Assembly: GCA_965199745.1 (NCBI GenBank)
Contig: CBDATB010000015.1
Span: 124,001 to 188,000 of the forward strand
Source: CBDATB01 sp965199745
GTDB taxonomy: Bacteria; Bacteroidota; Bacteroidia; Cytophagales; Flammeovirgaceae
Reading direction: 5' to 3'
DNA: 64,000 nt
Positions 8,103 through 16,820 of the stretch are shown piece by piece. Numbering within the stretch: position 1 is the stretch's first letter; each line of letters opens with the position of its first letter. Made by a program: the position numbers and the translations under genes. The notes beneath the pieces are model-generated. The model ran no database searches, had not been told where the DNA came from, and saw only the letters and a list, made by a program, of their open reading frames with translations.

Positions 8103-8876
8103 ATGGAATATTTAAAAATTACGCAAAAAGAATCGCATGCTGTCGTAGTAATGAGACGCCCGAAAGTAAATGCTATTAATTTTCAGATGGTTGATGAAAT
8201 GCGAGAGACGTTTAGGCAATTAAATAACAATAATACGATAAGAGGTGTTATTTTAGCAGGTTCAGCCGAAATATTTTCCGCAGGCCTAGACTTGATAGAA
8301 TTGTATCATTATGACGAGGTAAAAATACGCAGTTTCTTTATTAATTTTGGCTTACTACATGTAGAATTAGTTTCCTTTGCTAAGCCTTTTATCTGTGCAA
8401 TTAACGGTCATTCGCCTGCAGGGGGTACTGTAATAGCCATTGCAAGTGATTACCGGGTGATGGCCAATGAAGAAAAATTTACCATTGGGCTGAATGAGGT
8501 GGCAGTGAACATACAAATTTCCAGTAGTTTGATTAATTCTTATTGTTTTTGGCTGGGAAAGAGCCTAGCCTATCGGTATATTTTGGAAGGTAAATTACTG
8601 ACCCCTACAGAGGCACTGCAGAGCAATTTAGTTAGTGAAATAGCCCCTATGAAAGAGGTATTGCCCAATGCAGAAAAGCAAATGAATCGTTATCTAAAGG
8701 CCGATACCACAATCTGGTGCAACACAAAAGCAAAGATGAGGAAAAGTTGGCTAGATAGCTTTGCACAAACCAATGGAGAGAAAGAGTTACAACAGGCAAT
8801 GAACGTTTGGTGGAATCCGGAAATAAGAAAGAGAATAGAAACATTTATTCAGCTCTTAAAGAGTAACAAAAAATAA
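8103..8876 (+). CDS. Enoyl-CoA hydratase/isomerase family protein
   Basis: 257 aa, crotonase fold. The oxyanion-hole segments are visible as SAEIFSAGLDLIELY (about residue 58) and INGHSPAGGTVIAIASDYRVM (about 101), and a candidate catalytic acid lies in IGLNEVAVN (about 130). The PAGG motif and the GLNEV loop resemble the delta3,delta2-enoyl-CoA isomerase (ECI) branch more than classical hydratases, which would place it in beta-oxidation of unsaturated fatty acids. This sub-assignment is inference. It stands alone, with no other beta-oxidation gene nearby. Confidence 0.85.
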   Translation: MEYLKITQKESHAVVVMRRPKVNAINFQMVDEMRETFRQLNNNNTIRGVILAGSAEIFSAGLDLIELYHYDEVKIRSFFINFGLLHVELVSFAKPFICAINGHSPAGGTVIAIASDYRVMANEEKFTIGLNEVAVNIQISSSLINSYCFWLGKSLAYRYILEGKLLTPTEALQSNLVSEIAPMKEVLPNAEKQMNRYLKADTTIWCNTKAKMRKSWLDSFAQTNGEKELQQAMNVWWNPEIRKRIETFIQLLKSNKK

Positions 8877-8920
8877 CCTTAGCAAAATGCGGAATAAAGA
8901 CTACAACAAAGCTAAAAGTC

Positions 8921-9250
8921 CTAAAAATGAGGTAGTGATGTAAAAAGTATGATGCTATAAAGTGTTGCAATTGAGAGATCGAGTGCATGTCTTTTTTGCA
9001 TAAAAATACAAACAACACTCACTCGACCCCAATGCAAAAGCACAGAGACAAGAAGGAACAGTAAAAAAAGCTTGTGATAGGCAAAATTTGTAAAGGGTAA
9101 TTTATACAAGACCACAATTTGACCTATAAAGAATACTATTTTTATCAATCGAACCATTAGCATTAGGTTGTTAAGAGGCTGTGGCATGAGAGATATTGCT
9201 ATGGTCACACGGGTTGCTGCGAAAAAAGTACTGAAGCTAAAAAGACTCAT
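8921..9250 (-). CDS. Possible small membrane protein (uncertain)
   Basis: The minus strand is open from 9562 down to 8921. The 3' two-thirds, read from an internal ATG at 9250, would give 110 aa with about three hydrophobic segments (IVFFIGQIVVLYKL, LFLLFLLVSVLLHW, LSIATLYSIILF). The upstream part of the frame runs antisense through the SCP2 gene and is surely not coding. No family is recognised. It may be a chance frame in an otherwise empty 500-bp region, or the remains of a membrane protein that lost its N-terminus. Confidence 0.25.
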   Translation of the reverse strand: MSLFSFSTFFAATRVTIAISLMPQPLNNLMLMVRLIKIVFFIGQIVVLYKLPFTNFAYHKLFLLFLLVSVLLHWGRVSVVCIFMQKRHALDLSIATLYSIILFTSLPHF

Positions 9251-9395
9251 TATACGTGCTTGGAGGTAGATGAGTTCTGGACTTAATTTTCCAAAAAGTT
9301 GTTTAAACACCTTAAATCTTTCGATTTGATTTTCTGCTACATCAATTTTGGATACATATATAAAGAATATGATACATTCTACATCAGCACCAAAA

Positions 9396-9695
9396 ATGAA
9401 TATAAAAACAGTATTTAGTCGGATAAAAAAAAAGGCAGAAACTGCTGCCCCTATCAACGGTACAATTAAATTTATATTAAACGATATGCACTTGGTATTT
9501 ATTGATGGCACTGGCAATAGCAATGTTGTTACACAAGATAATAAACAAGCCGATTGCACCATGAGTACGACTATTGACGTACTCGATCAACTCAATTCCG
9601 GCGATGTAAATCCCATAACGGCTTTCATGGGCGGAAAGATTAAAATTCAAGGCAGTATGTTTTTAGCAATGAAAAGTCAAGCAATTTTAGATTAA
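9396..9695 (+). CDS. SCP2 sterol-binding-domain protein
   Basis: 99 aa from ATG 9396 (in-frame ATGs at 9348 and 9369 are alternatives). The features match the bacterial SCP-2 lipid-transfer fold: INGTIKFILNDMHLVFIDG, DCTMSTTIDVLDQLNSGDVN, and the conserved AFMGGKIKIQGSMFLAMK. Such stand-alone proteins bind lipids or fatty acyl-CoA in the cytoplasm. It ends 28 bp before alaS and may be cotranscribed with it. Confidence 0.87.
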   Translation: MNIKTVFSRIKKKAETAAPINGTIKFILNDMHLVFIDGTGNSNVVTQDNKQADCTMSTTIDVLDQLNSGDVNPITAFMGGKIKIQGSMFLAMKSQAILD

Positions 9696-9722
9696 ATGCC
9701 CAACAAAGTATTTTAAACAATC

Positions 9723-12344
9723 ATGGAAGCAAAAGAAATTAGAAAAATATTCCTGAATTTTTTCAAAAATAAGAAACATCAAATCGTTTCTTCTGCACCA
9801 ATGGTATTGAAAAATGATCCGACATTAATGTTTACCAATGCAGGCATGAATCAGTTTAAAGATTATTTTCTCGGACACCAGCAGCCTACCCACCGACGTA
9901 TAGCCGACACGCAAAAGTGTCTTCGTGTTTCAGGAAAACATAATGACCTTGAAGAAGTAGGCATAGATACTTATCATCACACCATGTTTGAAATGCTGGG
10001 TAATTGGTCTTTCGGAGAGTATTTTAAAAAAGAAGCTATTGCTTGGGCCTGGGAGTTACTAACGGAAGTATATCTTTTACCCAAAGAAAGACTTTATGTG
10101 ACAGTATTCCGGGGAGATGCTGCGGACAAACTCGAAAAAGATGAAGAAACCATTGCATTGTGGAAAAATCATATTGCCGTAGAACGCATTATATTAGCTG
10201 GCAAAAAAGATAATTTCTGGGAAATGGGCGAAACAGGTCCTTGCGGTCCTTGCTCCGAAATTCATATTGATTTGCGAAAAAAGATAGAAATTACAGAAAA
10301 ATCCGGTATCGAATTAGTCAATGCCAATCACCCTCTGGTGGTAGAAATATGGAATCTTGTGTTCATTCAATTTAACCGCATGGCTGATGGCAGTTTGCAA
10401 AACCTTCCCGAAAAACATATTGACACTGGAATGGGGTTCGAACGTATAACAATGGCTATTCAAAATAAACACTCTAATTATGATACCGACATTTTTCAGC
10501 CCTTAATTAATTATGTTGCCCAAAAAGCGGAGGTTCTATACGGTGCTGATAAACAGAAAGATATTGCCATCCGAGTGATTTCCGACCATATTCGCGCTAT
10601 TGCTTTTGCTATTGCCGACGGGCAATTGCCATCCAATAATAAAGCTGGTTATGTAATTCGCAGAATTTTGCGGCGAGCAGTGCGTTATGGATATAATTTT
10701 TTACACTTCCAGCAGCCTTTCCTATTCGAATTGGTTGCAATCCTTTCCGAGCAGTTTGAAGAAGTATTTCCCGAAATTAAATCACAGCAGACTTTTATTG
10801 AAAAAGTAATTCGCCAAGAAGAAATATCTTTCTTAAAAACACTTAACAACGGGCTTAAGATATTACATGCATGGATAGAAAATAATGCTAAAAAACAAGA
10901 TACTATTCCGGGCAAAACTGTATTCGATCTTTACGATACCTTCGGTTTTCCTGCCGATCTAACTGCATTGATTGCCAGAGAGAACAAATTAAAAATAGAT
11001 GAAGCAGACTTTATGCGAGCAATGCAAGTGCAAAAAAAACGATCGCAAAAGGCAGCGGCTACCGAAAAATCGGATTGGATACAAGTACAAGAAGGCGAGC
11101 GTATCGACTTTGTCGGCTACGATCATACCGAATACCAAACACGCATATTAGCCTACCGTACACTGAAAGATAAGAAAAAAAATATTTACCAAGTCTTACT
11201 TGAGCAAACACCCTTCTATGCTGAAAGTGGCGGGCAAGTGGGTGATACGGGCTATATACAAAACGGCAAAGAAAGAATACTTGTCATTGATACTCAGAAG
11301 GAAAACAACCTGATAATACACATTTTGACCAAATTGCCGACAGACCTGCAAGCAAGTTTCCAATGTAAAGTCGATACGGAGCGTCGGGGGCTTATTGCAA
11401 ATAACCATACAGCTACACACCTGATGCACGCCGCTCTCAGACAAGTGCTAGGCAATCATGTGGCGCAGAGAGGATCTCTGGTCAATGAGCGACTGCTGCG
11501 CTTTGATTTTTCTCATTACACCAAAATGAGCACAGAAGAAATTGCGCGTGTCGAGCAAATAGTGAATCAGAAAATACGCGGCAATATTACTAAAGAAGAG
11601 CGGCGCAATGTACCTATCGCAGAAGCTAAAGGGCAAGGAGCTACAGCATTTTTTGGGGAAAAATATGGTGACTACGTGCGTATGATTACCTTTGACAAAG
11701 GTTTTTCTATTGAGCTTTGTGGGGGAATTCATGTACCTACTACCGGAAATCTGGGCTTTTTTAAAATAACTTCGGAAAATGCTATTGCCGCCGGTGTGCG
11801 GCGTATTGAGGCAATTACGGCAGAGGTAGCAGAAAATTTTGTCAACGAGCAAATAGCGTTGTTAGAGCAAGCGAAAAAACTACTCAAGCAACCCAAAAAC
11901 TTTACGAAAACCATTGGCGATTTATTTGACGAAAAAGTACATCTGGAAAAAGAATTAAAAAAGCTCCAAAACCAAACTTTACAAGCTGTGAAGCAGGAGT
12001 TAATCGAAGAAATCAAATCGGCTAATGGCATTTCGTTTTTAGCTAAAAAAATATCCTTGCAAGGAACCGATCAATTAAGACAATTAGCTTTTGAAATACG
12101 GACGAAAGTAGATAATTTGCTACTGATATTAGCTGCCGAAATCAAAGGCAAACCTCAAATTGCTGTCATGCTTTCAGAGAGCCTCATTGAGTCAAAAGGA
12201 TTGAATGCCGTAAAAGTTGTGAAAGAATTAGCCCAAGAAATTGAGGGTGGCGGTGGCGGACAAGCATTTTTTGCTACTGCCGGCGGGAAGGATTTGAGCG
12301 GCTTAGAACGAGTTGTCGAACAGGCAGTACATCGGTATTTTTAA
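9723..12344 (+). CDS. alaS: Alanyl-tRNA synthetase
   Basis: 873 aa, full length. The class II catalytic core (KRIFLNFFKNKKH-like start; GMGFERITMAIQ) occupies the first 240 residues. The tRNA-recognition helical part follows (ADGQLPSNNKAGYVIRRILRRAV), then the editing domain with the zinc motifs HTATHLMHAAL and CGGIHVPTTG, and a C-Ala domain with GGGGGQAFFATAGG. The enzyme charges tRNA-Ala and clears mischarged Ser/Gly. The start follows the SCP2 stop by 28 bp, and no separate promoter is evident. Nothing unusual is seen. Confidence 0.98.
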   Translation: MEAKEIRKIFLNFFKNKKHQIVSSAPMVLKNDPTLMFTNAGMNQFKDYFLGHQQPTHRRIADTQKCLRVSGKHNDLEEVGIDTYHHTMFEMLGNWSFGEYFKKEAIAWAWELLTEVYLLPKERLYVTVFRGDAADKLEKDEETIALWKNHIAVERIILAGKKDNFWEMGETGPCGPCSEIHIDLRKKIEITEKSGIELVNANHPLVVEIWNLVFIQFNRMADGSLQNLPEKHIDTGMGFERITMAIQNKHSNYDTDIFQPLINYVAQKAEVLYGADKQKDIAIRVISDHIRAIAFAIADGQLPSNNKAGYVIRRILRRAVRYGYNFLHFQQPFLFELVAILSEQFEEVFPEIKSQQTFIEKVIRQEEISFLKTLNNGLKILHAWIENNAKKQDTIPGKTVFDLYDTFGFPADLTALIARENKLKIDEADFMRAMQVQKKRSQKAAATEKSDWIQVQEGERIDFVGYDHTEYQTRILAYRTLKDKKKNIYQVLLEQTPFYAESGGQVGDTGYIQNGKERILVIDTQKENNLIIHILTKLPTDLQASFQCKVDTERRGLIANNHTATHLMHAALRQVLGNHVAQRGSLVNERLLRFDFSHYTKMSTEEIARVEQIVNQKIRGNITKEERRNVPIAEAKGQGATAFFGEKYGDYVRMITFDKGFSIELCGGIHVPTTGNLGFFKITSENAIAAGVRRIEAITAEVAENFVNEQIALLEQAKKLLKQPKNFTKTIGDLFDEKVHLEKELKKLQNQTLQAVKQELIEEIKSANGISFLAKKISLQGTDQLRQLAFEIRTKVDNLLLILAAEIKGKPQIAVMLSESLIESKGLNAVKVVKELAQEIEGGGGGQAFFATAGGKDLSGLERVVEQAVHRYF

Positions 12345-12441
12345 AAATGATCATCCTTTAAACAAATATTTATTTTGATGCTTTACTTGCCCGATTGCTC
12401 AATAAATTAATACTTTTATCATATAATTTTTGTATAAAAGA

Positions 12442-12963
12442 ATGAAAAATAGGATGATGGAAAAAGTATTGGTATTAAATGCAGACTTTCAGGCTATCTC
12501 GATTTGCTCTGTTTATAGAGCTTTTTCACTAGTGTATCTCGAAAAAGCAGAGGTAGTTAATAAAGTGAAAAATCATTATATTTATTCTATCAATAAAAAG
12601 TATAATCGTCCTTCCGTTATTAGGCTACTAAACTACATCAATTTGCCGTACAAAGGGGTAGTGATGAATAGGCAAAATATTTTCAGAAGAGATACGCATC
12701 AGTGTGTTTATTGTTTAAACACACAAGGACTAACCTTAGACCATGTTATCCCTAAATCAAAAGGGGGAGAGAGTTCGTGGTATAATCTTGTAACTGCCTG
12801 CCATAGCTGCAATGCAAAAAAAGGTGACATGTTACCAGAACAAGTAGGAATGAAACTCCCTTACAAGCCCTTTAAACCTTCTTTCATTATGTACTTGCGT
12901 CATTATAGCAAAACTGCACAAAACTGGTATCCTTTCCTACAAACTAAAAAAGCGGCAGATTGA
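12442..12963 (+). CDS. HNH endonuclease (Bacteroidota chromosomal type)
   Basis: 173 aa from ATG 12442; ATGs at 12454 and 12457 give the form beginning MEKVLVLNADFQ, which fits homologues best. The N-terminal domain (VYRAFSLVYLEKAEVV; RPSVIRLLNYINLPYKGV) precedes the HNH zinc fold with C-x2-C pairs: QCVYC, then LTLDHVIPKSKGGESSWYNLVTAC in pieces, then CHSCNAKKGD. This is the widespread single-copy HNH protein of Bacteroidota, whose cellular role is not established. It converges with ccmE. Confidence 0.88.
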   Translation: MKNRMMEKVLVLNADFQAISICSVYRAFSLVYLEKAEVVNKVKNHYIYSINKKYNRPSVIRLLNYINLPYKGVVMNRQNIFRRDTHQCVYCLNTQGLTLDHVIPKSKGGESSWYNLVTACHSCNAKKGDMLPEQVGMKLPYKPFKPSFIMYLRHYSKTAQNWYPFLQTKKAAD

Positions 12964-12983
12964 GTTTAATATCTGTTATTATA

Positions 12984-13400
12984 TTAAATTTTTACCTCCA
13001 CTTCTCCATACTTAGAAGGACACTTCATCAGTATTTGGCTAGCAATAAAATTTTCTCCTTTAGCAGCACCAATGATAACCACTTTTTCAGATTTTTTAAA
13101 GTCTTGCATAGATGTTGGCGGATTATAGCATATTACTTTGTTTGTCTTTCCTGACTCGTCTACTAAAGTAAAAGCTAGATAATTCGGTTCCTTCGACGGC
13201 TCATATTCTATACCGATAATGTGGTTTTCGCTGTCTCGTGTCAACTCACCAATTACGTGTACTTTATCAGATTGCCCCGACTGAGCCATTTCAAAAGCCT
13301 CGTCAAAAGTAACGTATTTACTAGTATTTTCGGCAGTGGAAATAATAGCACCGATAGCTACGGCAATAACAATAATAATGAGGAGATGCACTCTTTTCAT
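12984..13400 (-). CDS. ccmE: Cytochrome c maturation heme chaperone CcmE, CxxxY type
   Basis: 138 aa from ATG 13400. An N-terminal membrane anchor (HLLIIIVIAVAIGAII) is followed by the OB-fold domain (KVHVIGELTRD; YLAFTLVDESGKTNKVICY; KVVIIGAAKGENFIASQILM). The heme-binding position is Cys in CPSKY (C127 to Y131), not the His of the enterobacterial HxxxY motif. CcmE receives heme from the CcmABC exporter and passes it to apocytochrome c in the periplasm. It is the last gene of the ccmC-ccmD-ccmE group, starting 4 bp after ccmD. A longer frame to 13427 would overlap ccmD and is less likely. Confidence 0.92.
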   Translation of the reverse strand: MKRVHLLIIIVIAVAIGAIISTAENTSKYVTFDEAFEMAQSGQSDKVHVIGELTRDSENHIIGIEYEPSKEPNYLAFTLVDESGKTNKVICYNPPTSMQDFKKSEKVVIIGAAKGENFIASQILMKCPSKYGEVEVKI

Positions 13401-13404
13401 GATT

Positions 13405-13674
13405 TTAATTTTTAATTTGACGTTCAAACTTGGCTATTTTTCTATCTAAAGTAACTAAATAGAAAATAAAACCGCCCATAACTGACGCAATAGTGGCTAT
13501 GACCACATAGATTTTTCCATTTGCCCGCATCACATCAGCCATTTCAACTGCCTCATTTCCATAATCTGAAGCAGTAATTCCTTGTTTCTCTTGAGCTTGT
13601 ACTTCTGGCAAAATGACAAACAAAAACACGCAATAAAGAATAACTATTGAGGCTTTTTTGGTAAAATTCAACAT
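13405..13674 (-). CDS. ccmD: CcmD-family protein
   Basis: 89 aa. A signal peptide (IVILYCVFLFVILPEVQAQ) is followed by a short linker, one transmembrane helix (IYVVIATIASVMGGFIFYLVTL) and a basic tail DRKIAKFERQIKN. CcmD is a small membrane subunit of the heme exporter that helps release holo-CcmE. This longer, exported form is typical of Bacteroidota. Position between ccmC and ccmE supports the call. Confidence 0.85.
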   Translation of the reverse strand: MLNFTKKASIVILYCVFLFVILPEVQAQEKQGITASDYGNEAVEMADVMRANGKIYVVIATIASVMGGFIFYLVTLDRKIAKFERQIKN

Positions 13675-13716
13675 AAAAGAATAATAAAAACAATTAGACT
13701 TAAATAATCTGTAAAA

Positions 13717-14385
13717 TCACAACTCATTGGCTTGTGCTTGTATGATCTTAATTCTCGCACCTAAATTGACCAACCAGGCCCCCAAAAGTACCCAACCAAT
13801 TACTGACGGATAAAAAACCATGCGCAACTTTGCATCCAAATCATAGGCGTTGAAACCAGGGTTACCACCATTGCCGGGGTGCAGAGAATCGGTAATCCGC
13901 GGAACAATAAAAATCAATGGAATGAAGGTTGCATAAGCAAAGATATTGTACACTGCACTGATGCGGGCTTTTTGTTCAGTATCTTCAAAAGAACTTCTCA
14001 ATACCATATAGGCTAAATAAATGAGTAGACCAATTGCCGAAGCATTTTGTTTCGGATCTGAACTCCAAAAAGCACCCCAAGTAAATTTAGCCCACACCAT
14101 GCCACTGAGTATACCCAATGCGCCGAAAAATATGCCGACACGAGTGCATTCACAAGCATAAATATCATAATGCATTTGTGATTTTTGTAGGTAAACTATG
14201 GAAAAATACGCCGATCCACCCAAAATAAAAACCATTCCGAACCACATAGGTACATGATAGTATAAGTTTCTGATGGTTTCATTCAAAATAGGTAAGCGAG
14301 GGACTTCCATCAACAAGCCACCTATCAAGCTGTACATAACCAGGGTGGCACCCAAAATTTTCCACCAAGTAATTGTATATTTCAT
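13717..14385 (-). CDS. ccmC: Cytochrome c biogenesis protein CcmC
   Basis: 222 aa with about six membrane helices. The tryptophan-rich periplasmic loop is present as WAKFTWGAFWSSDPKQNAS, equivalent to the heme-handling WWD domain, and histidines flank it (YYHVPMWFG; SLHPGNGG). CcmC loads heme onto CcmE. Genes for CcmA, CcmB and CcmF are not in this window. The space directly upstream, where ccmB often sits, instead holds a FISUMP fragment and a restriction-modification island, so the operon may have been interrupted or ccmC may naturally be first. Confidence 0.92.
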   Translation of the reverse strand: MKYTITWWKILGATLVMYSLIGGLLMEVPRLPILNETIRNLYYHVPMWFGMVFILGGSAYFSIVYLQKSQMHYDIYACECTRVGIFFGALGILSGMVWAKFTWGAFWSSDPKQNASAIGLLIYLAYMVLRSSFEDTEQKARISAVYNIFAYATFIPLIFIVPRITDSLHPGNGGNPGFNAYDLDAKLRMVFYPSVIGWVLLGAWLVNLGARIKIIQAQANEL

Positions 14386-14651
14386 TGGTTGTGATTTCTA
14401 TTTCAAAGAAAATATATAAAGCTAAAAACATAAAAAAAGAATAAATAAATTCATTGGGCTACGCAAATAATTACTTCCAAAGAAATACGCCTCAAAAAAC
14501 ACTATTGATATTAAAAAACCATTAAATTTGTAGTATTGTTCAGGAGGTTTTTGTTTATGTTACATGAGGTGATGAAGCCTCATCTAATATAGAGACTACT
14601 TACGACTACCGAAAAAGCAAAGACACGATTGGAATTATCAGCTTAAAAAAC

Positions 14652-14711
14652 GTAGACCGCCTCTGCAACAGTCAGTCTAATCGCTTTTCTGTTCGCCTGC
14701 TCAAGGGTTAG
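14652..14711 (+). pseudogene. FISUMP-domain C-terminal fragment
   Basis: Twenty codons read RLCNSQSNRFSVRLLKG and stop at TAG, the exact form of the C-terminus of the FISUMP (Fibrobacter succinogenes major paralogous) domain seen in the decayed genes at 37.3-39.4 kb. No upstream domain in the same frame is visible, so it is a fragment left by deletion or insertion. It sits between ccmC and the restriction-modification pair. Confidence 0.6.
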
Positions 14712-14740
14712 TCTGCAAAAGCTAATCCTTTTTCTATCTT

Positions 14741-14916
14741 TTAGTCTCTGGAGGTCTGGTAGCCTCTGTCCAGCGTAAAGACAGGTACTAACGAAATCGG
14801 CTGTGAACTACCCTGTGCCCGCCTATAGAGTGCTAATACAAGCCATTGCTTGGGCTTAGAAATGCTGAGAAGCGGAAAAGAAACAGCAAATGTCTATATT
14901 TGTTCAAGTTGGCAAC
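14741..14916 (-). ncRNA. Putative structured RNA element, copy B
   Basis: Read on the minus strand, the element begins GTTGCCAAC (14916-14908). A variable stretch of about 90 nt follows, including a small hairpin AAGCC/GGCTT. Then come a helix ACAGG-TA / TA-CCTGT (14816-14812 with 14785-14781), CTTTACGCTG (14780-14771), a hairpin GAGG/CCTC (14766-14751) and GAGACTAA (14748-14741). The same blocks in the same order occur at 53156-53280, with different helix sequences that still pair. No coding frame crosses it. Strand is inferred from the GNRA loops in the other copy; promoter and terminator were not found. Confidence 0.45.
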
Positions 14917-14994
14917 AATTTCAAAAACCACGATAGACAACAACATTAAGCAGTCGATAATTCATAACTTGCAAACGATTGCGAGAAAATAAAT

Positions 14995-15843
14995 ATGAGC
15001 AATATAAAAAAAGAATTTTTAGATAAACTTAAAAACTTTTCAAAAGAGTTGACCGAATACGTTTCGGACAAAGTTGGGGGTTGGAAAGTGAAAGGTTTTA
15101 TTGATATAGAAAAGAGTATTTATACCATTTCTTCCGACACTAAGATAATTTCTAAAATTCTCGAAATTCAGCTTTTTCCAAAGTTTAAAGAATTTGCTGA
15201 CCAAAACGGATATGAAATAGTTCCTGCAGAAATGCAAAATTGGTATCCTGACTTATCATTTGTAAATAAGAAAAATCCGAAAATAAAATTCGCAGTCGAT
15301 ATAAAAACAACATACCGATTAGATGATTATGATGGTTTTTGTAACGGATTTACACTTGGCTCTCACGGAGAATATTTTAGAAAAAGAACAAGCACAAAAA
15401 ACATTCAATTCCCGTATGCTGAATACACTTCACACATTTGGTTGGGAATTTTATACACAAGAGCATTATCAACTGACATTGATGAAACGAAAATTCTTCA
15501 ACTGAACGAATTAGACAAAATTACTTCCGTCATAAAAGACCTTGTATTCTTCGCAGAAGAAAAATGGAAAATATCGAGCGACAAAGGTGGTAGTGGAAAT
15601 ACTGCAAACATTGGAAGTATTCAATATATAGACGACTTTTTTAAAGGAAATGGCGTATTCAAAAACCTTGGTGAAAAAGTATTTGATGAATATTGGATAA
15701 ACCAAGGTGTTTTAAAAGTTCCAGACCCAAAGAAAGAAGGTAACTTTAAAAAGTTGACCAAATTGACCGAGTTTCTTGAATTCAAAGGAATGAGTTCGGA
15801 TAAAATCAATCCAATGAAACCTAAACGAAAAAACAAGAAATGA
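14995..15843 (+). CDS. Type II restriction endonuclease, EcoRV-like
   Basis: 282 aa. The catalytic PD-(D/E)xK signature is YPD (D86), then VDIKTTY (D102, K104); the 16-residue spacing equals that of EcoRV D74-D90-K92. Other EcoRV landmarks are ISSDTKIISKI near the N-terminus, FTLGS, NIQFPYAEYTSHIWLG, and GSGNTANIGSIQ near residue 200, which aligns with the DNA-contacting GSGNTTNIGSI of EcoRV. EcoRV cuts GATATC, and the same target is expected here. The start codon ATG 14995 gives a few residues more than EcoRV. The stop overlaps the methylase start by 4 bp (ATGA), so both are translated together. The gene is AT-rich, typical of a horizontally acquired module. Confidence 0.92.
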   Translation: MSNIKKEFLDKLKNFSKELTEYVSDKVGGWKVKGFIDIEKSIYTISSDTKIISKILEIQLFPKFKEFADQNGYEIVPAEMQNWYPDLSFVNKKNPKIKFAVDIKTTYRLDDYDGFCNGFTLGSHGEYFRKRTSTKNIQFPYAEYTSHIWLGILYTRALSTDIDETKILQLNELDKITSVIKDLVFFAEEKWKISSDKGGSGNTANIGSIQYIDDFFKGNGVFKNLGEKVFDEYWINQGVLKVPDPKKEGNFKKLTKLTEFLEFKGMSSDKINPMKPKRKNKK

Positions 15844-16820
15844 AAACATTTGTCCCACCAATAAAATCACAAGGCATTAAAAGCAAACTGGTTGAATGGA
15901 TTGCCACAAACGTAAAAGAAACAGACTTTGAGCGTTGGGTCGAACCATTTATGGGAACAGGTGTTGTGGCCTTTAATGTTCGTCCTAAAAAAGCATTGCT
16001 TTGCGATAGCAATCCACATTTAATCAACTTTTACAAAGCAATCCAAAACAAAGAAATAACAAGCGGATTGGTTCGGAAATACTTAAATGATGAAGGACAA
16101 AAGCTATTAGAGACCAATGGAGAACATTACTATGTTGTTCGCAATAGATTTAATGAACATAGTAATCCTTTAGACTTTTTGTTTTTAAGTCGTTCGTGTT
16201 TTAACGGAATGATGCGATTTAACAAAAAAGGTGGTTTTAATGTTCCGTTTTGCAAAAAGCCAAACCGATTTGCACAAGCGTTGGTTACTAAAATCACTAA
16301 TCAAGTTGAAAACATATCGCAGATAATTGAACTTGGTGATTATAAGTTTAAACACCAAGATTTTAAAGAAACCTTATCGGAATTAAGAAATTCAGATTTG
16401 GTTTATTCTGACCCACCATACATAGGAAGACACGTTGATTATTTCGATAGTTGGTCAGAAGAAGAAGAAATTATATTGAACAATGGTTTAGAATCTTCAA
16501 ATTGCAAATTCATTCTATCAACTTGGCTGAGCAACAAATACAGAACAAACGACTATGTTTTTTCTGTTTGGGAAGACTGCTATGTTGCAACTAAAGAACA
16601 TTTTTATCACGTTGGCGGAAAGGAAACAAACCGAAATGCGGTTTATGAAACTCTTTTGTCAAATATAGAATTAAAGGACAGTATTTCAAATGCGGAAATG
16701 AAATCACGAATCAAAAACGACAAATCCCAGTTGACTTCCAAACCAAAAACTTATGCTTTCTCTGAACAATTATTGCTAAAATTAGAAGAAAAAACTATTT
16801 ACAACAATGTGTATGAGTAG
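15840..16820 (+). CDS. DNA adenine-N6 methyltransferase, M.EcoRV-like (Dam/D12 family)
   Basis: 326 aa. The SAM-binding motif I is WVEPFMGTGVVAFNV (33-47) and the catalytic motif IV DPPY at 191-194, followed by IGRHVDYFDSW. The opening FVPPIKSQGIKSKLV and the segment FNGMMRFNKKGGFNVPFCKK closely follow M.EcoRV, which methylates the first A of GATATC. It protects host DNA from the endonuclease encoded just upstream. The C-terminus lies inside the left arm of a perfect inverted repeat (16809-16917). Confidence 0.93.
   Translation: MKTFVPPIKSQGIKSKLVEWIATNVKETDFERWVEPFMGTGVVAFNVRPKKALLCDSNPHLINFYKAIQNKEITSGLVRKYLNDEGQKLLETNGEHYYVVRNRFNEHSNPLDFLFLSRSCFNGMMRFNKKGGFNVPFCKKPNRFAQALVTKITNQVENISQIIELGDYKFKHQDFKETLSELRNSDLVYSDPPYIGRHVDYFDSWSEEEEIILNNGLESSNCKFILSTWLSNKYRTNDYVFSVWEDCYVATKEHFYHVGGKETNRNAVYETLLSNIELKDSISNAEMKSRIKNDKSQLTSKPKTYAFSEQLLLKLEEKTIYNNVYE

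Noticed and set aside
9250..9562. 5' part of the long minus-strand ORF overlapping the SCP2 gene
   Set aside because: It runs antisense through a well-supported SCP2 domain gene; only the part below 9250 is kept, as a low-confidence possibility.
14386..14640. Possible ccmB remnant upstream of ccmC
   Set aside because: No frame on the minus strand shows CcmB-like helices or motifs.
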